DNA of 64,000 nucleotides from Autumnicola psychrophila (lineage in GTDB: Bacteria; Bacteroidota; Bacteroidia; Flavobacteriales; Flavobacteriaceae). Within the stretch, counting starts at the first letter, position 1. Each line of letters starts with the position of its first letter. This document shows positions 34,022 to 43,874 of the stretch, in pieces. Where the stretch lies: assembly GCF_031846645.1 (NCBI RefSeq), contig NZ_JAVRHN010000010.1, positions 74,757 to 138,756 on the forward strand, in the 5' to 3' direction. A program made the translations under genes and the position numbers. Below the pieces are notes generated by a model. It was not told the DNA's origin, searched no databases, and worked only from the letters and a program-made list of their open reading frames with translations.

Positions 34022-35359
34022 ATGAAAGGTATACTTATAGCGGGATTAATTTCTGTTTTATCAATGTCTAGTTTATGGTCCCAAAAACTCGCATTTCCAG
34101 GGGCGGAGGGTTATGGTGCTTACTCCAAAGGAGGACGCGGAGGAAAAGTACTATATGTTACTAATTTAAAAGACAGTGGACCGGGTAGCCTTCGCTGGGC
34201 CGTGGAACAAGAAGGACCTCGTACAGTGGTATTCGGAATTTCCGGTACAATCGAACTCAAAGATAGATTAAACATTGAAAACCCATTTATAACTATTGCA
34301 GGACAAACTGCTCCGGGGGAAGGGATCGCTTTAAAAGGGGAAACCCTTCTTGTTGCTGCCAGTGACGTGATCATACGATATTTGCGAGTACGCCTGGGTG
34401 ATGGGAAACATGGCGAGGGCAGTAAACAGGGTAAAGATGCTATCAGCATATCCGAGGGTGAAAATATTATTATAGATCATTGCTCTGCCAGCTGGAGCCT
34501 TGATGAAGTTCTGTCCAGTTCTACCAGAAACCCAACATTAACGAATGTAACCGTACAATGGTGCTTTATCACTGAGGGATTAAATGTAGATGGACACGGT
34601 TTCGGTTCCTTGATCCGTGGAACCGAAAATGCGAAATACAGTTTTTTGCATAATCTATATGCTCATAACCATGGCCGTAATCCCAGGCCGGGAAATTATG
34701 ACTCTAATCCATATAATGAGGACCCGGAAGGTTTACTGCTCGACTTCAGGAACAATGTGCTTTATAATTGGGGAGGGGGATATGCTGGATACAATGCTGA
34801 TTCCAAAAGTGCTACCCGACTTAATTACTTAGATAATTACCTCATACCTGGCGTAAATTCGGAGCATAATGGAATCGCCTACCGCACCGGATCGACCTAT
34901 AACAGCGCTTACTTTTCCGGAAATTACTATGACCATCAGCTTCCTGATAACCCCTGGAGCTTAGTGGATTTTCGGGATGGCTGGACTAATAAGGAAATCC
35001 GTGCATACAAGAAAAGTAAACCATTTCCGGCAGAACCTGTGGAAAAGGAAGATGCCCAAATAGCTTATGAAAAGGTGGTAAATTCGGGTGGGGCTATTTT
35101 ACCAAAGCGCGATATAGTTGATAAACGTATTGCAGATGATGTTAGGAATAGAAAAGGTAAAATTATTAAAAGTCAGGAAGATGTAGGAGGATGGCCTGAA
35201 CTTAAGAGCACATCCGCCCCTAAAGATTCAGATCAAGATGGTATGCCAGATGATTGGGAACTTAAAAATAACCTTGATCTAAATAATCCCGAGGATAGAA
35301 ATAAATTGGCACCAGATGGCTATACCATGCTTGAGAAATATATTAACAGCATTAAATAA
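34022..35359 (+). CDS. Secreted pectate lyase, PL1-type
   Basis: This enzyme cleaves polygalacturonate by beta-elimination outside the cytoplasm. The start at ATG 34022 gives a clean signal peptide (MKGILIAGLISVLSMSSLWS); an upstream ATG at 34007 is also possible. The mature protein opens with LAFPGAEGYGAYSKGGRGG, followed by the parallel beta-helix repeats of PL1: GSLRWAVEQEGPRTVVFGIS, IDHCSASWSLDE (near 150) and HNHGRNPRPG. The C-terminus has a calcium-binding thrombospondin-3-like motif, DSDQDGMPDDWE (near 405). It follows the GH-like gene and precedes GH105, which would act on its unsaturated products. Confidence 0.88.
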   Translation: MKGILIAGLISVLSMSSLWSQKLAFPGAEGYGAYSKGGRGGKVLYVTNLKDSGPGSLRWAVEQEGPRTVVFGISGTIELKDRLNIENPFITIAGQTAPGEGIALKGETLLVAASDVIIRYLRVRLGDGKHGEGSKQGKDAISISEGENIIIDHCSASWSLDEVLSSSTRNPTLTNVTVQWCFITEGLNVDGHGFGSLIRGTENAKYSFLHNLYAHNHGRNPRPGNYDSNPYNEDPEGLLLDFRNNVLYNWGGGYAGYNADSKSATRLNYLDNYLIPGVNSEHNGIAYRTGSTYNSAYFSGNYYDHQLPDNPWSLVDFRDGWTNKEIRAYKKSKPFPAEPVEKEDAQIAYEKVVNSGGAILPKRDIVDKRIADDVRNRKGKIIKSQEDVGGWPELKSTSAPKDSDQDGMPDDWELKNNLDLNNPEDRNKLAPDGYTMLEKYINSIK

Positions 35360-35369
35360 GCTATTATAA

Positions 35370-35495
35370 AAACAAAATAAAGTGCCTGAGAGATCAGAAA
35401 TTCTAATTCAGGAAGATCGTGCAGACCGGATGGCAGTTGTGCTTCTGGCGAAGCTGCGTAATAAAGGAAATTTACAAATAAATGATTATCCCTAG
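35370..35495 (+). pseudogene. Protein-like orphan fragment between pectate lyase and GH105 genes
   Basis: A 41-codon open stretch without ATG reads VPERSEILIQEDRADRMAV, LLAKLRNKGN, then INDYP and a stop. It looks like the C-terminus of a deleted gene. The family is not recognised. It may equally be chance coding potential. Confidence 0.25.
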
Positions 35496-35509
35496 AAAAA
35501 TTCCATTAC

Positions 35510-36730
35510 ATGAAAAAGAATATAAAGCATGTTGCACTATTACTTTTCCTTTCACTGTTGCTTGTGCAATGCAAGGCAAGAACAAAACAAATAGAAAATC
35601 AAGTTGATAAAACCTATTCTGAATGGATGGCAGAATCGGAAATGGAGCGACGGGATGATGAGCCCCATTGGAGTTACGTATCCGGATTGGTAAATACGGC
35701 CATCCTAAATGTCTGGGAAATAAATGGCAATCAAAAATATTACGATTATGTCAAAACAACCTTTGTAGATCAATTGATAGACTCCACGGGAAATATTATG
35801 GGATACGAGAAGGAAGAGTTCAATATTGACCATATTAACGCAGGGAAAATGCTGTTTCCCATTTATGAAAAAACAGGGGACGAGCGTTATAGAGACGCCG
35901 TAGAATTACTTATGGATCAGCTCAGGGAGCATCCTAGAGTTTCAGAAGGGGGCTTTTGGCATAAAAAGATCTATACCAACCAAATGTGGCTGGATGGCCT
36001 ATATATGGGAGCCCCTTTTTATGCTGAATACGTGAAGAATTTTGGAGATCCATCCGCTTTCAACGACATAACTAATCAATTCCTGCTTATGGAAAAACAT
36101 CTTCTGGATGAGGAAACAGGTCTTTATTACCATGGCTGGGATGAAAGTAAAAGTATCTTTTGGGCCGATCCTCAAACAGGCCGTTCAGAAAATTTTTGGG
36201 GAAGAGGAATGGGATGGTTTTACATGGCCCTTATAGATGTGCTCGATTTTCTGCCGGAAGACCACAAAGACAGGGAAAAGATCGTTGAAATGTATACTAA
36301 TTTGACAGATGCTCTACTCCGTTACCGTGATGAAGAAACAGGATTGTGGTATCAGGTTGTCAATATGCCAAATCGCGAAGGAAATTACCTGGAATCTTCC
36401 TGCGCAAGTATGTTTACTTATGGTATGTTTAAAGGAATGAAAAAGGGCATTCTTGATGAAGGAAATTATCTGCAACCTGCCATTAAAGCATATAATGGGA
36501 TATTGAGAAATTTTATAGAAGTCGAAGCGAATGGAAATCTGACTATAAATTCTGTTTGCAGTGTGGCCGGTTTGGGACCGGAAGGCAATACCCGAAGAGA
36601 CGGTTCCTTTGAATACTACATTAGTGAACCGGTTGTGTCAAATGACGGCAAGGCTACCGGTCCATTCATTTTGGCCAGCCTTATGGTCGAAATTAACCCC
36701 GATTGGCTTGAAAAGATTGAAAGTAAATAG
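35510..36730 (+). CDS. GH105 unsaturated rhamnogalacturonyl/glucuronyl hydrolase, lipoprotein
   Basis: The 406-residue protein has a lipoprotein signal (LLLFLSLLLVQC, Cys about 21) and an (alpha/alpha)6-barrel. YteR/YesR-family marks are visible: HWSYVSGLVNTAIL, FNIDHINAGKMLFP (near 106), the conserved Asp in YTNQMWLDGLYMGAPFYAEY (near 162), WGRGMGWFYMALIDVLDF and ESSCASMFTYGMFKG. It removes the unsaturated uronate left by pectin lyases, so it is the natural partner of the PL1 enzyme upstream. The outer-membrane location is inferred from the lipobox. It is the last gene of the cluster and is followed by an IS4 scar. Confidence 0.9.
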   Translation: MKKNIKHVALLLFLSLLLVQCKARTKQIENQVDKTYSEWMAESEMERRDDEPHWSYVSGLVNTAILNVWEINGNQKYYDYVKTTFVDQLIDSTGNIMGYEKEEFNIDHINAGKMLFPIYEKTGDERYRDAVELLMDQLREHPRVSEGGFWHKKIYTNQMWLDGLYMGAPFYAEYVKNFGDPSAFNDITNQFLLMEKHLLDEETGLYYHGWDESKSIFWADPQTGRSENFWGRGMGWFYMALIDVLDFLPEDHKDREKIVEMYTNLTDALLRYRDEETGLWYQVVNMPNREGNYLESSCASMFTYGMFKGMKKGILDEGNYLQPAIKAYNGILRNFIEVEANGNLTINSVCSVAGLGPEGNTRRDGSFEYYISEPVVSNDGKATGPFILASLMVEINPDWLEKIESK

Positions 36731-36744
36731 TTATTGAGGATTAG

Positions 36745-37070
36745 TACTGATGCGTAATTTTAGTACTCAAGTAAGTTCAGTTGTTCTTTGTCATTTTAAT
36801 TTATTCGATATTCGATTAAAGTTTCATTCAAAAGAGTTTTATAGAATACTGAAATCCCTAATATTTGTACGATTTCATCAATTGGGAAGTTGCTTTTCAT
36901 TTCATGTCCACACGCCCCACAATAAGATAGATACTAATCAACCCAAATATGGATTTTGACTGGATTTTCGGACTGGCCTCCATGAATTTTTTTATTCTGT
37001 TTTATTCATTTGAAGAAAGATTCTATTACCATCTGTTACGGTAAAGTTTGGCTATTTTTAGAGCTGATAA
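36745..37070 (-). pseudogene. Decayed IS4-family transposase C-terminus (copy 3)
   Basis: Minus-strand translation in shifting frames gives ALKIAKLYRNRW, IESFFK, NPVKIHIWVD, EMKSNFPIDEIVQILGIS, FYKTLLNETLIEY and NDKEQLNLLE. It is the same transposase end as 25045-25525 with many mutations. It bounds the carbohydrate cluster on the right. The rest of the gap to 37358 is AT-rich with no gene seen. Confidence 0.65.
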
Positions 37071-37358
37071 ACCTCCAATTACGGAGTGTTAAAAGCTCTG
37101 TAATAGAGTAATTTACGGGGTGATTTACGGGGCTTTTTATTTCTACTGACTCATTAACATCACTTGTCTGCTGAGTTATTGAGTGAAATATATTCTTTCA
37201 ATTAATTTGCTATTTTTAAACAGCATTATTATTATTTTGAATTTCGCGAAGATGTCTTCTCTATTATTTTCTTTACCAGATTAAGGACATTTATTTCTTT
37301 GTCCAGTAACCGTATGTGAATTATACATCTAAGATTATTTTTCATAACTTTAATCTCT

Positions 37359-38447
37359 ATGAAAATTATCTCATCTCCCCCTGAAGATACAGCATACGAT
37401 TTAGCTCCCTTTTTCGAATTATCTGAGGACTATTTGTGTATTGCAGGATTTGATGGTTATTTCAGAAGCATAAATCCGGCTTTTGTAAAATTATTGGGAT
37501 ATTCAGAAAAGGAATTATTTTCGTTCCCAATTAGTGAGTTAATTTTTCAACCTGATAGAACGAAAACAGCAAATTTAAGAGAACAATTAAGGGAAGGTGT
37601 TCCACTTTTAAATTTTCAAAACAGGTATATTACAAAAACAGGAGAAATCGTTTGGCTCACCTGGACTTCCATACCAGTGCCATCTCAGGAACTTATTTAT
37701 GCAATTGCCAAGAATATTACTCACATTAAAAACCAGGAGCAAGAAAGGAATACTCTTATTAAGAACATTTCATTTTTAAATAAAGAATTAACTAAATTAT
37801 CCTATACGACTACACATGATCTGAAATCTCCTGTAAACAATTTGATCTCACTCTTCAGTTTATTGGATACTACTGAAATTAAAAATGAAGATAATCTGCT
37901 CTACATGGATTTATTAAAAGAATCTGCTGAAAGTTTAAAGGATATATTAAATAACTACATAGATACCATAAAAGAAACCGGTAAATCTCTGGTTAAAACG
38001 GAGAAACTGGATATAAATAAAGTATTTCAGGATACAATTAATCCTATCAAATATCTCATCCAGAGCACAAACACAAGCTTTGATACAGATTTTTCTGAAG
38101 TGAAATTCGTCAATTTTAATTCTTTCTATTTACACAGTATATTTCTTAATTTGATTTCGAATTCAATAAAATATGCACGACCCGGCGTTCCTCCGATCAT
38201 TAAAATCACTTCAAAAAAAATTGCAAATACCGTTCATGTAATATATAATGATAACGGTTTGGGTTTTAACATGAATAAAGTAGAAGACAAAGTATTCCGT
38301 TTACACGAAACGTTTCACGGTCATACAGAAAGTAAAGGCGTAGGGCTTTATCTTGTTAAAGATTATATGAACACTTTGGGAGGTACTGTAAGCCTCAAAA
38401 GTGAGGTGGATAAGGGTTCTACTTTTAGTTTAGTCTTTAAAGTTTAA
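37359..38447 (+). CDS. Cytosolic PAS-domain sensor histidine kinase
   Basis: The 362-residue kinase has a PAS domain (about 15-130; DYLCIAGFDGYFRSINPAF, NRYITKTGEIVWLTW), a HisKA-like helix with the phospho-accepting His in TTHDLKSPVNNL (about 154) and an HATPase domain: N box LNLISNSIKYA, G1 DNGLGF, G2 KGVGLYLVKDYM, and GSTFSLVF at the end. No membrane segment or signal peptide is seen, so it senses an internal cue or works in a phosphorelay. No response regulator gene is adjacent. It faces pckA across a shared bidirectional terminator. Confidence 0.92.
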   Translation: MKIISSPPEDTAYDLAPFFELSEDYLCIAGFDGYFRSINPAFVKLLGYSEKELFSFPISELIFQPDRTKTANLREQLREGVPLLNFQNRYITKTGEIVWLTWTSIPVPSQELIYAIAKNITHIKNQEQERNTLIKNISFLNKELTKLSYTTTHDLKSPVNNLISLFSLLDTTEIKNEDNLLYMDLLKESAESLKDILNNYIDTIKETGKSLVKTEKLDINKVFQDTINPIKYLIQSTNTSFDTDFSEVKFVNFNSFYLHSIFLNLISNSIKYARPGVPPIIKITSKKIANTVHVIYNDNGLGFNMNKVEDKVFRLHETFHGHTESKGVGLYLVKDYMNTLGGTVSLKSEVDKGSTFSLVFKV

Positions 38448-38611
38448 TATTCTTTCTAAATTCTTCAAGTGCCTGATTTAATCATTTTGCTGAATCAAAG
38501 ACACTCAATTATAGTTTCCTCATTAAAACTGAGCATCTAAGCTCTGCCGCAATGTAAAGGCTTTTCTCCCACTCTCATTTTAATTTCAATAGAATTACTG
38601 ATTTTAAATCC

Positions 38612-38655
38612 AAAAGATCGTAATCTGTTGAACATGAAAAGATTACGATCTTTTT
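38612..38655. terminator. Bidirectional hairpin terminator between histidine kinase and pckA genes
   Basis: AAAAGATCGTAATCT (38612-38626) pairs perfectly with AGATTACGATCTTTT (38640-38654). A/T tracts flank both sides. The two genes converge here. Confidence 0.85.
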
Positions 38656-38679
38656 GTGTTAATCCCAATTTTTTAAATT

Positions 38680-40311
38680 TTAAAAATCTGATGAAATCTT
38701 GTGGTGTTCATCAATAGGTGGACCTCCTTCAAGAATCTCCTTTGAAGCTTTTTCTGCAAATTTTTCAAAGTTGAGATGGAATGAATGTGCCAATTGAATA
38801 GATTTTTGAATATACAACCCCTTCTGAAGCCAGGTATTAATTGGATTCAGCATTTCGGAAGGAACGCCATGACAATATTTGGGTATTTTTAAACCGAATA
38901 TTGGATGAGTTTCATAATCGACATCCTGCAAGCTGCCATTAAGAATTTCAGAAATCATATTTCGGGTATATTTCAGTTTAATCCTGGAACCTACACCATA
39001 AGGACCTCCACTCCAACCGGTATTAATCAGCCAAACATTTACATTTGATTCCTGCATCTTCTTACTCAACATTTCTGCATAAACAGTGGGATGCAAAGGC
39101 ATGAAGGGTTCCCCAAAACAAGCAGAAAAAGATGGAACAGGTTCAGTAATTCCTGCCTCTGTTCCCGCAACTTTTGCAGTGTATCCTGAAATAAAATGAT
39201 AGGCGGCCTGTCCCGGCGTGAGTTTTGAGACCGGCGGCAATACTCCAAACGCATCGCAGGTAAGGAAGAAAATATTTTGTGGATTCTCTGCATAAGAATT
39301 CTCCTGAATATTTTCAATATGATCTATAGGATAACTAACCCTGGTGTTTTGAGTAATTGCACCGTCAAAATAATCCACATCTCCGGTGCCTTCTTTAAAA
39401 ATCACATTTTCAAGAAGTGCTCCCGGTTTTATGGCGCGATAGATATCTGGTTCGTTTTCTTCTGTGAGACCAATTACTTTAGCATAACATCCCCCTTCAA
39501 AATTAAAAATCACATCTTCTGCTGTCCAGCCATGCTCGTCGTCACCAATAAGTTTTCTTTGGGGATCTGCGGAGAGAGTCGTTTTTCCGGTACCAGAAAG
39601 ACCGAAGAAAATAGCAGTATCTCCATCTTTTCCAACGTTGGCAGAGCAATGCATAGGCAGTACATTTTTTTCCAGCGGAAGAATAAAATTTAATGCGGAG
39701 AAAATCCCTTTCTTTATCTCACCAGTATAGGCAGAACCTGCAACTAAGGCAATTTTCCTGGTGAAATTTAGAATACTGAAGTTTCCCTGGCGCAAACCAT
39801 ACTTTTCAGGATTTTCTTCAGAGTACCCTGGTGCACAAAGTACCAGCCAGTCTTCCTCAAAATTTTCTAATTCTTCCTCTTTCAGTCTTAAAAACATATT
39901 CTTTACAAAAAAGTTGGACGCAGGATATTCTGTAATTGTCCTTACATCCATCTTATATTCAGGATAGGCACAAACATATCCATCATGTACATAAATTTCC
40001 TTACCAGAAAGGTAAGCGGTTACCCTGTCGTACAATAAATCAAAGTTTTCAGGTGAAAGAGGTTTGTTAATTTTCCCCCACCATACCTTACTGGTATATT
40101 CATCCTGTACAAGAAATCTATCCTGTGGTGATCTCCCAGTAAATTTTCCCGTATTCACGGCAAGTGTCCCGTTTGAGGTTTCCCTGCCCATTCCTTTCTC
40201 AATAGTGATCTTTTGAAGTTCCTCTCCACTGAGATTCCATTGTACCACGTTATCCTTCAATCCATACCTTATGAGGTTATTGGGTTTTGGACGGTTCAGA
40301 ACATTTTCCAT
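38680..40311 (-). CDS. pckA: Phosphoenolpyruvate carboxykinase (ATP)
   Basis: This gluconeogenic enzyme converts oxaloacetate and ATP to PEP, CO2 and ADP in the cytosol. The 543-residue product has the family length (about 535-540) and its signatures: TGRSPQDRF near residue 60, PMHCSANVG, the kinase-1a P-loop GLSGTGKTTLSADP (about 236-249), LIGDDEHGW, and the arginine-containing YPIDHIENI region. The start at ATG 40311 gives MENVLNRPKPNN. The SLC13 permease gene lies 28 bp upstream on the same strand, which may link organic-acid uptake with gluconeogenesis. Confidence 0.97.
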   Translation of the reverse strand: MENVLNRPKPNNLIRYGLKDNVVQWNLSGEELQKITIEKGMGRETSNGTLAVNTGKFTGRSPQDRFLVQDEYTSKVWWGKINKPLSPENFDLLYDRVTAYLSGKEIYVHDGYVCAYPEYKMDVRTITEYPASNFFVKNMFLRLKEEELENFEEDWLVLCAPGYSEENPEKYGLRQGNFSILNFTRKIALVAGSAYTGEIKKGIFSALNFILPLEKNVLPMHCSANVGKDGDTAIFFGLSGTGKTTLSADPQRKLIGDDEHGWTAEDVIFNFEGGCYAKVIGLTEENEPDIYRAIKPGALLENVIFKEGTGDVDYFDGAITQNTRVSYPIDHIENIQENSYAENPQNIFFLTCDAFGVLPPVSKLTPGQAAYHFISGYTAKVAGTEAGITEPVPSFSACFGEPFMPLHPTVYAEMLSKKMQESNVNVWLINTGWSGGPYGVGSRIKLKYTRNMISEILNGSLQDVDYETHPIFGLKIPKYCHGVPSEMLNPINTWLQKGLYIQKSIQLAHSFHLNFEKFAEKASKEILEGGPPIDEHHKISSDF

Positions 40312-40339
40312 AATTATTAATTTTAGGTTATTTATTATT

Positions 40340-42178
40340 CTAGTAAGACCATATTACCGGAACCAGTAAAATGGTGGTAAGAAACATTAATAAAAGTAAT
40401 GGGGCTCCAACTATAAAGAAATCTACAAATTTGTAATTACCGGCAGACATCACCATAGCGTTCGTAGGTGTAGCTACAGGAGATAAACAAGCTGTTGAAG
40501 CACTTATAGCCACAGTTATTAAGAATGGCGCCGGCGAAATATCCAGTGTGGTCGAAGCAATAAGTGCGATTGGTGCCATAAGAATTGCGGTAGCAGAATT
40601 ACTTATGGCCTGACTAAATAATGAAGTTACTAAAAAGAATCCAGCCAGCAATGCCGTTGGATGTATCTGCCCAAGACTATCTACCAGTGCATTAGCGGTA
40701 AGATGAGCTATACCCGTTTTCTGTAAGGCAATACCCATAGGTATCATAGCAGCTATCATTACCACACTGGTCCAGCTAATGTTGCTGTATGCTTTGGTAA
40801 TTGGCACACATCCCGTAACCATAACAAGTCCTGCGCAAACAAGCGCGGCCATTGCGCCAGGCATAATATCCATCACGAGCAAAAGGATCATAACGATTAG
40901 TGCTCCCATTGCAATATAAGATCTTGGACCAAGTACATCTACATCTTTACTCATATTTTCAGGACTACCTACAATTACCAGGTTATCATGCATGTTTTTA
41001 AGGGATTCTATATTTTCCCAGGCACCTCTTACCAGCAGGGCATCACCGGCCTGCACTTTAATTTTGGTATCTGTTAAGGCTTTACTTCCACGATTAGCCC
41101 CTAATAACTGAATGTTATTTTTCTGTAAATAAGAACCCATTCCTATACTTTCGCCTATAAGACGTGAGGTTGGAGTTACCAGCATTTCAGCCATACCAAC
41201 TTCCTGATTAATAAATTCTTCTTTAAGTCCTTTCTCATCTGGAGGAGTAGGAACAATAACAAGGTTAAATAGCAGGATAAGTTTATCTACTGCCTCGGCA
41301 GTTCCCTTTACAGTTATAATATCGTGATAAAGCAAATTGGTATCCTGAACCGGGAATTCTACGTAAGAAGGAATTCCTTTTAAGGGTTTAGGATGTCTAC
41401 GTCGCAAGCGTACAATGGAAACATTATACTTGTCTTCAAGATTCCAGTCTTTAAGCTTCGTATTTGCAAGTTGCGACATAGATCTTATCCTTAGACGATA
41501 CAAATTATTTCCAATACTGAAATGCTCAATCCACTTATGCATTTCAGAATCGATATTAACTGGCTTTGCAGAGGTTTCCCTGCTAGGTAAAAGTTTATGG
41601 CCAAAAAACCTGAAATAAAGTAAAGTCACAATTAACAGAGGCACACCAATAAGACTGAATTCAAAAAAGGAAAAGCCTTTAAAACCATTTTCTATTAAGG
41701 TGTTACTCACAACGATGTTGGGAGGAGTACCGGTTAAAGTGAGCAAACCTCCTGTATTAGATCCGTAAGCCATCGGGATGAGTAACTTTGAAGGTAATGT
41801 TCCTGCATTCCAGGCAGCAGACACTGTCATAGGCATTAGGGCCGCCACAGCTCCGGTGTTACTTACAAATCCGGAAAGAACTCCCGAGCCCAGTGTGATA
41901 AGAATTAATAGCTTGTTATTACTTTTAGCTGCCATGGCTACAAATTTTTGTCCGGCAAGAGCGGTCCATCCGGTTCGGGAAAGTCCTTCACCAATAATAA
42001 AAAGAGCGGCAATCATTATTACAGTAGGATTACTAAATCCACTAAGAGTCTCTGTGAGGTCGAGAATTCCGGTAAGGAAAAGGGCTAACATAGACATTAA
42101 AGCAACAACATCAGGCGGATACTTGTCCCACACAAATAATCCCAGGGTGATAATTAGTATAATTAGCAGAATATACAT
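40340..42178 (-). CDS. SLC13-family (DASS-like) sodium/anion permease with TrkA-C domains
   Basis: A 612-residue inner-membrane transporter. The N-terminal half has helices with NTGAVAALMPM and SNTGGLLTLTGTPPN (near 135), the SNT-type motif of divalent-anion/sodium symporters. A cytosolic insert (about 205-395) holds two TrkA-C/RCK-like domains (LVTPTSRLIGESIG, ALLVRGAWENI). The C-terminal half repeats the fold with SQAISNSATAILMAP and SPVATPTNAMV. Substrates of this family include sulfate and dicarboxylates; which applies here is not evident. It is followed by pckA in the same direction. Confidence 0.9.
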   Translation of the reverse strand: MYILLIILIITLGLFVWDKYPPDVVALMSMLALFLTGILDLTETLSGFSNPTVIMIAALFIIGEGLSRTGWTALAGQKFVAMAAKSNNKLLILITLGSGVLSGFVSNTGAVAALMPMTVSAAWNAGTLPSKLLIPMAYGSNTGGLLTLTGTPPNIVVSNTLIENGFKGFSFFEFSLIGVPLLIVTLLYFRFFGHKLLPSRETSAKPVNIDSEMHKWIEHFSIGNNLYRLRIRSMSQLANTKLKDWNLEDKYNVSIVRLRRRHPKPLKGIPSYVEFPVQDTNLLYHDIITVKGTAEAVDKLILLFNLVIVPTPPDEKGLKEEFINQEVGMAEMLVTPTSRLIGESIGMGSYLQKNNIQLLGANRGSKALTDTKIKVQAGDALLVRGAWENIESLKNMHDNLVIVGSPENMSKDVDVLGPRSYIAMGALIVMILLLVMDIMPGAMAALVCAGLVMVTGCVPITKAYSNISWTSVVMIAAMIPMGIALQKTGIAHLTANALVDSLGQIHPTALLAGFFLVTSLFSQAISNSATAILMAPIALIASTTLDISPAPFLITVAISASTACLSPVATPTNAMVMSAGNYKFVDFFIVGAPLLLLMFLTTILLVPVIWSY

Positions 42179-42196
42179 TTCTTAAATTGCCGGTTA

Positions 42197-42976
42197 TTAA
42201 TCAAGTACTAACAATGGAGTCTGGGTGTGTAATGTCAAAATCCTTGTTAATTCTCCTTCGGAAGCATTACCGTTTTCCAGGTGAGTATTTGGCATTATCG
42301 CCAGCATATCTGCCTCATGCGTATCCAGGTACTCCATTATCCCTTTTTCAATATCTTCATTCTCAAGAAAGGATCGATGAGAGTAGAACATTTCCAGAAA
42401 ATACTGTAATGTATTTTCATTGCTTTCATCCTCTTCAGAATAGCCTATCGAGGTTTTATCTTTATTAATAGTAAGAATATGAACTTCCGCCCCAAACCTT
42501 CGGGAAACGTCCAGCAAAGTATATAGAGCGTCTTTATCTGCTATTTTCTCTCTTCCCAGGGTAAGAATAATTTTTTTTAACTGAAAATTTCTGGCTTTTT
42601 CTGGAATGACCAGAACTGGCAGGTTAGCTTCCTTTACAAATTTAGAAGTTCTTGTTGCGATACCAACTTCACCAATTTCAGCTCCTTTTGTGCCCATTAG
42701 CACCAGGTCTATTCCCAATTCTTCCTGAAGATTCAAGACGCTTGGAATTAACTTCCCTTTACGTACTATCGTTTTTATTTTCGCAACCAGAGGATCTCTG
42801 TATTTTGAAATTACTTTTGCCAGTTTATTCTGAATTTCTTCCTGGTTGATATCATCTTCGTATATATAAAGAAGATACAGGGAAATGGAGGGTTCTTTGG
42901 TTGTAAATTCAATTGCATAATCCAGGGCATTTATGGAGGCTCTGGAGAAGTTGAAGGGAATGAGCACATTTTTCAT
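42197..42976 (-). CDS. Universal stress protein, tandem UspA domains
   Basis: The 259-residue cytosolic protein contains a UspA domain starting MKNVLIPFNFSRASINALDY and ending at VLMGTKGAEIGEVGIATRTS, with the ATP-binding-type GTKG...G..(T/S) motif, and a second, weaker UspA half ending at LAIMPNTHLENG. Tandem Usp proteins of this size are typical of Bacteroidota. It lies 18 bp upstream of the SLC13 gene, so both may be co-transcribed. The ligand and trigger are unknown. Confidence 0.88.
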   Translation of the reverse strand: MKNVLIPFNFSRASINALDYAIEFTTKEPSISLYLLYIYEDDINQEEIQNKLAKVISKYRDPLVAKIKTIVRKGKLIPSVLNLQEELGIDLVLMGTKGAEIGEVGIATRTSKFVKEANLPVLVIPEKARNFQLKKIILTLGREKIADKDALYTLLDVSRRFGAEVHILTINKDKTSIGYSEEDESNENTLQYFLEMFYSHRSFLENEDIEKGIMEYLDTHEADMLAIMPNTHLENGNASEGELTRILTLHTQTPLLVLD

Positions 42977-43130
42977 GACAGGTTAGTTTTAAAGTTTATA
43001 AAAAGCTTCTTTAATTCGATATAAATTTAGCATTCAATTGAGGGAGAAAATATGACAGTTATCAGTCTTTAGCATATTGATATTCAGATAAATATACCGA
43101 AAACGATTGAGTTTGGAATCATATAATTCA

Positions 43131-43874
43131 CTATACTTTCTCACGTATATCAAAAACAATAGGCAAAGAGTATTGCACTTTAACAGGTTTATTCCGTTGC
43201 CTGCCGGGAGTCATTTTTGGCAGTAACTTAATTACCCGTTCGGCTTCATCTTCCAGTCTCCTATGGGGCCCTCTTGATCTTATGTCCACAATATCACCAA
43301 CCTCATCAATTTTGAAGATCACAATAATTCTGTTTATCCCACTTAAGCCTAATTCTGCACCAATAGAGGAATTAAAATTGTGTTGAATAAAATCATCTAT
43401 TTTTTTTGTTAAACATATTTTCTTTGCCTCATTATCTTTTTCATCTTCACATCCGGGATAAGTGGGCACCTGTTCAACCAGTACAAAAGGTACCTGTTCA
43501 ACAACCTCTTCTACCTCGCCTTCATCAATTTCGACGACCTGAACAACTTTTAATAATTTGTCTTCCTGGCTGCTTTCTGTCGATGTTATTAAATCCTCCT
43601 CTATATCCAGCTCATCCTCTATTATGGTAATGACTTCAGGAATTGCCGGTGGCGGAGGAGGTGGTGGTGGCGGTGGTGAGCTCATCTGGGTTATAGGAAT
43701 ATCCTCCTGAAGTTCTTGTGTAACTTCTATCCTTATATTATCAAAACCTTCCTTTTCATAGGACTTCCATTCCATAGCAAAGTAAGTGGATGATAATATC
43801 AGTATTAACCCTATTTGAAAGAAAATTACGCTTCCCCTGTCAAGATCTACTTTTGGATTTTTTTTGGTTTCCAT
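43131..43874 (-). CDS. TonB family energy transducer
   Basis: The 247-residue inner-membrane protein has a short cytosolic N-terminus, one membrane helix (VIFFQIGLILILSSTYFAM, about 16-35), a periplasmic polyproline stretch (11 consecutive Pro near 70-80), an acidic linker rich in Glu/Asp/Val, and the TonB C-terminal domain. The latter shows IGAELGLSGINRIIVIFKID, the DIRSRGPH block and LLPKMTPGRQRNKPVKVQYS. It couples the proton motive force to outer-membrane receptors. No ExbB/ExbD genes or receptor are adjacent. It is a typical Bacteroidota TonB in length. Confidence 0.92.
   Translation of the reverse strand: METKKNPKVDLDRGSVIFFQIGLILILSSTYFAMEWKSYEKEGFDNIRIEVTQELQEDIPITQMSSPPPPPPPPPPAIPEVITIIEDELDIEEDLITSTESSQEDKLLKVVQVVEIDEGEVEEVVEQVPFVLVEQVPTYPGCEDEKDNEAKKICLTKKIDDFIQHNFNSSIGAELGLSGINRIIVIFKIDEVGDIVDIRSRGPHRRLEDEAERVIKLLPKMTPGRQRNKPVKVQYSLPIVFDIREKV

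Noticed and set aside
43640..43680. Possible frameshift or sequencing artefact in the polyproline run of the TonB protein.
   Set aside because: The frame is open through it, and long proline runs are normal in the periplasmic linker of TonB proteins.
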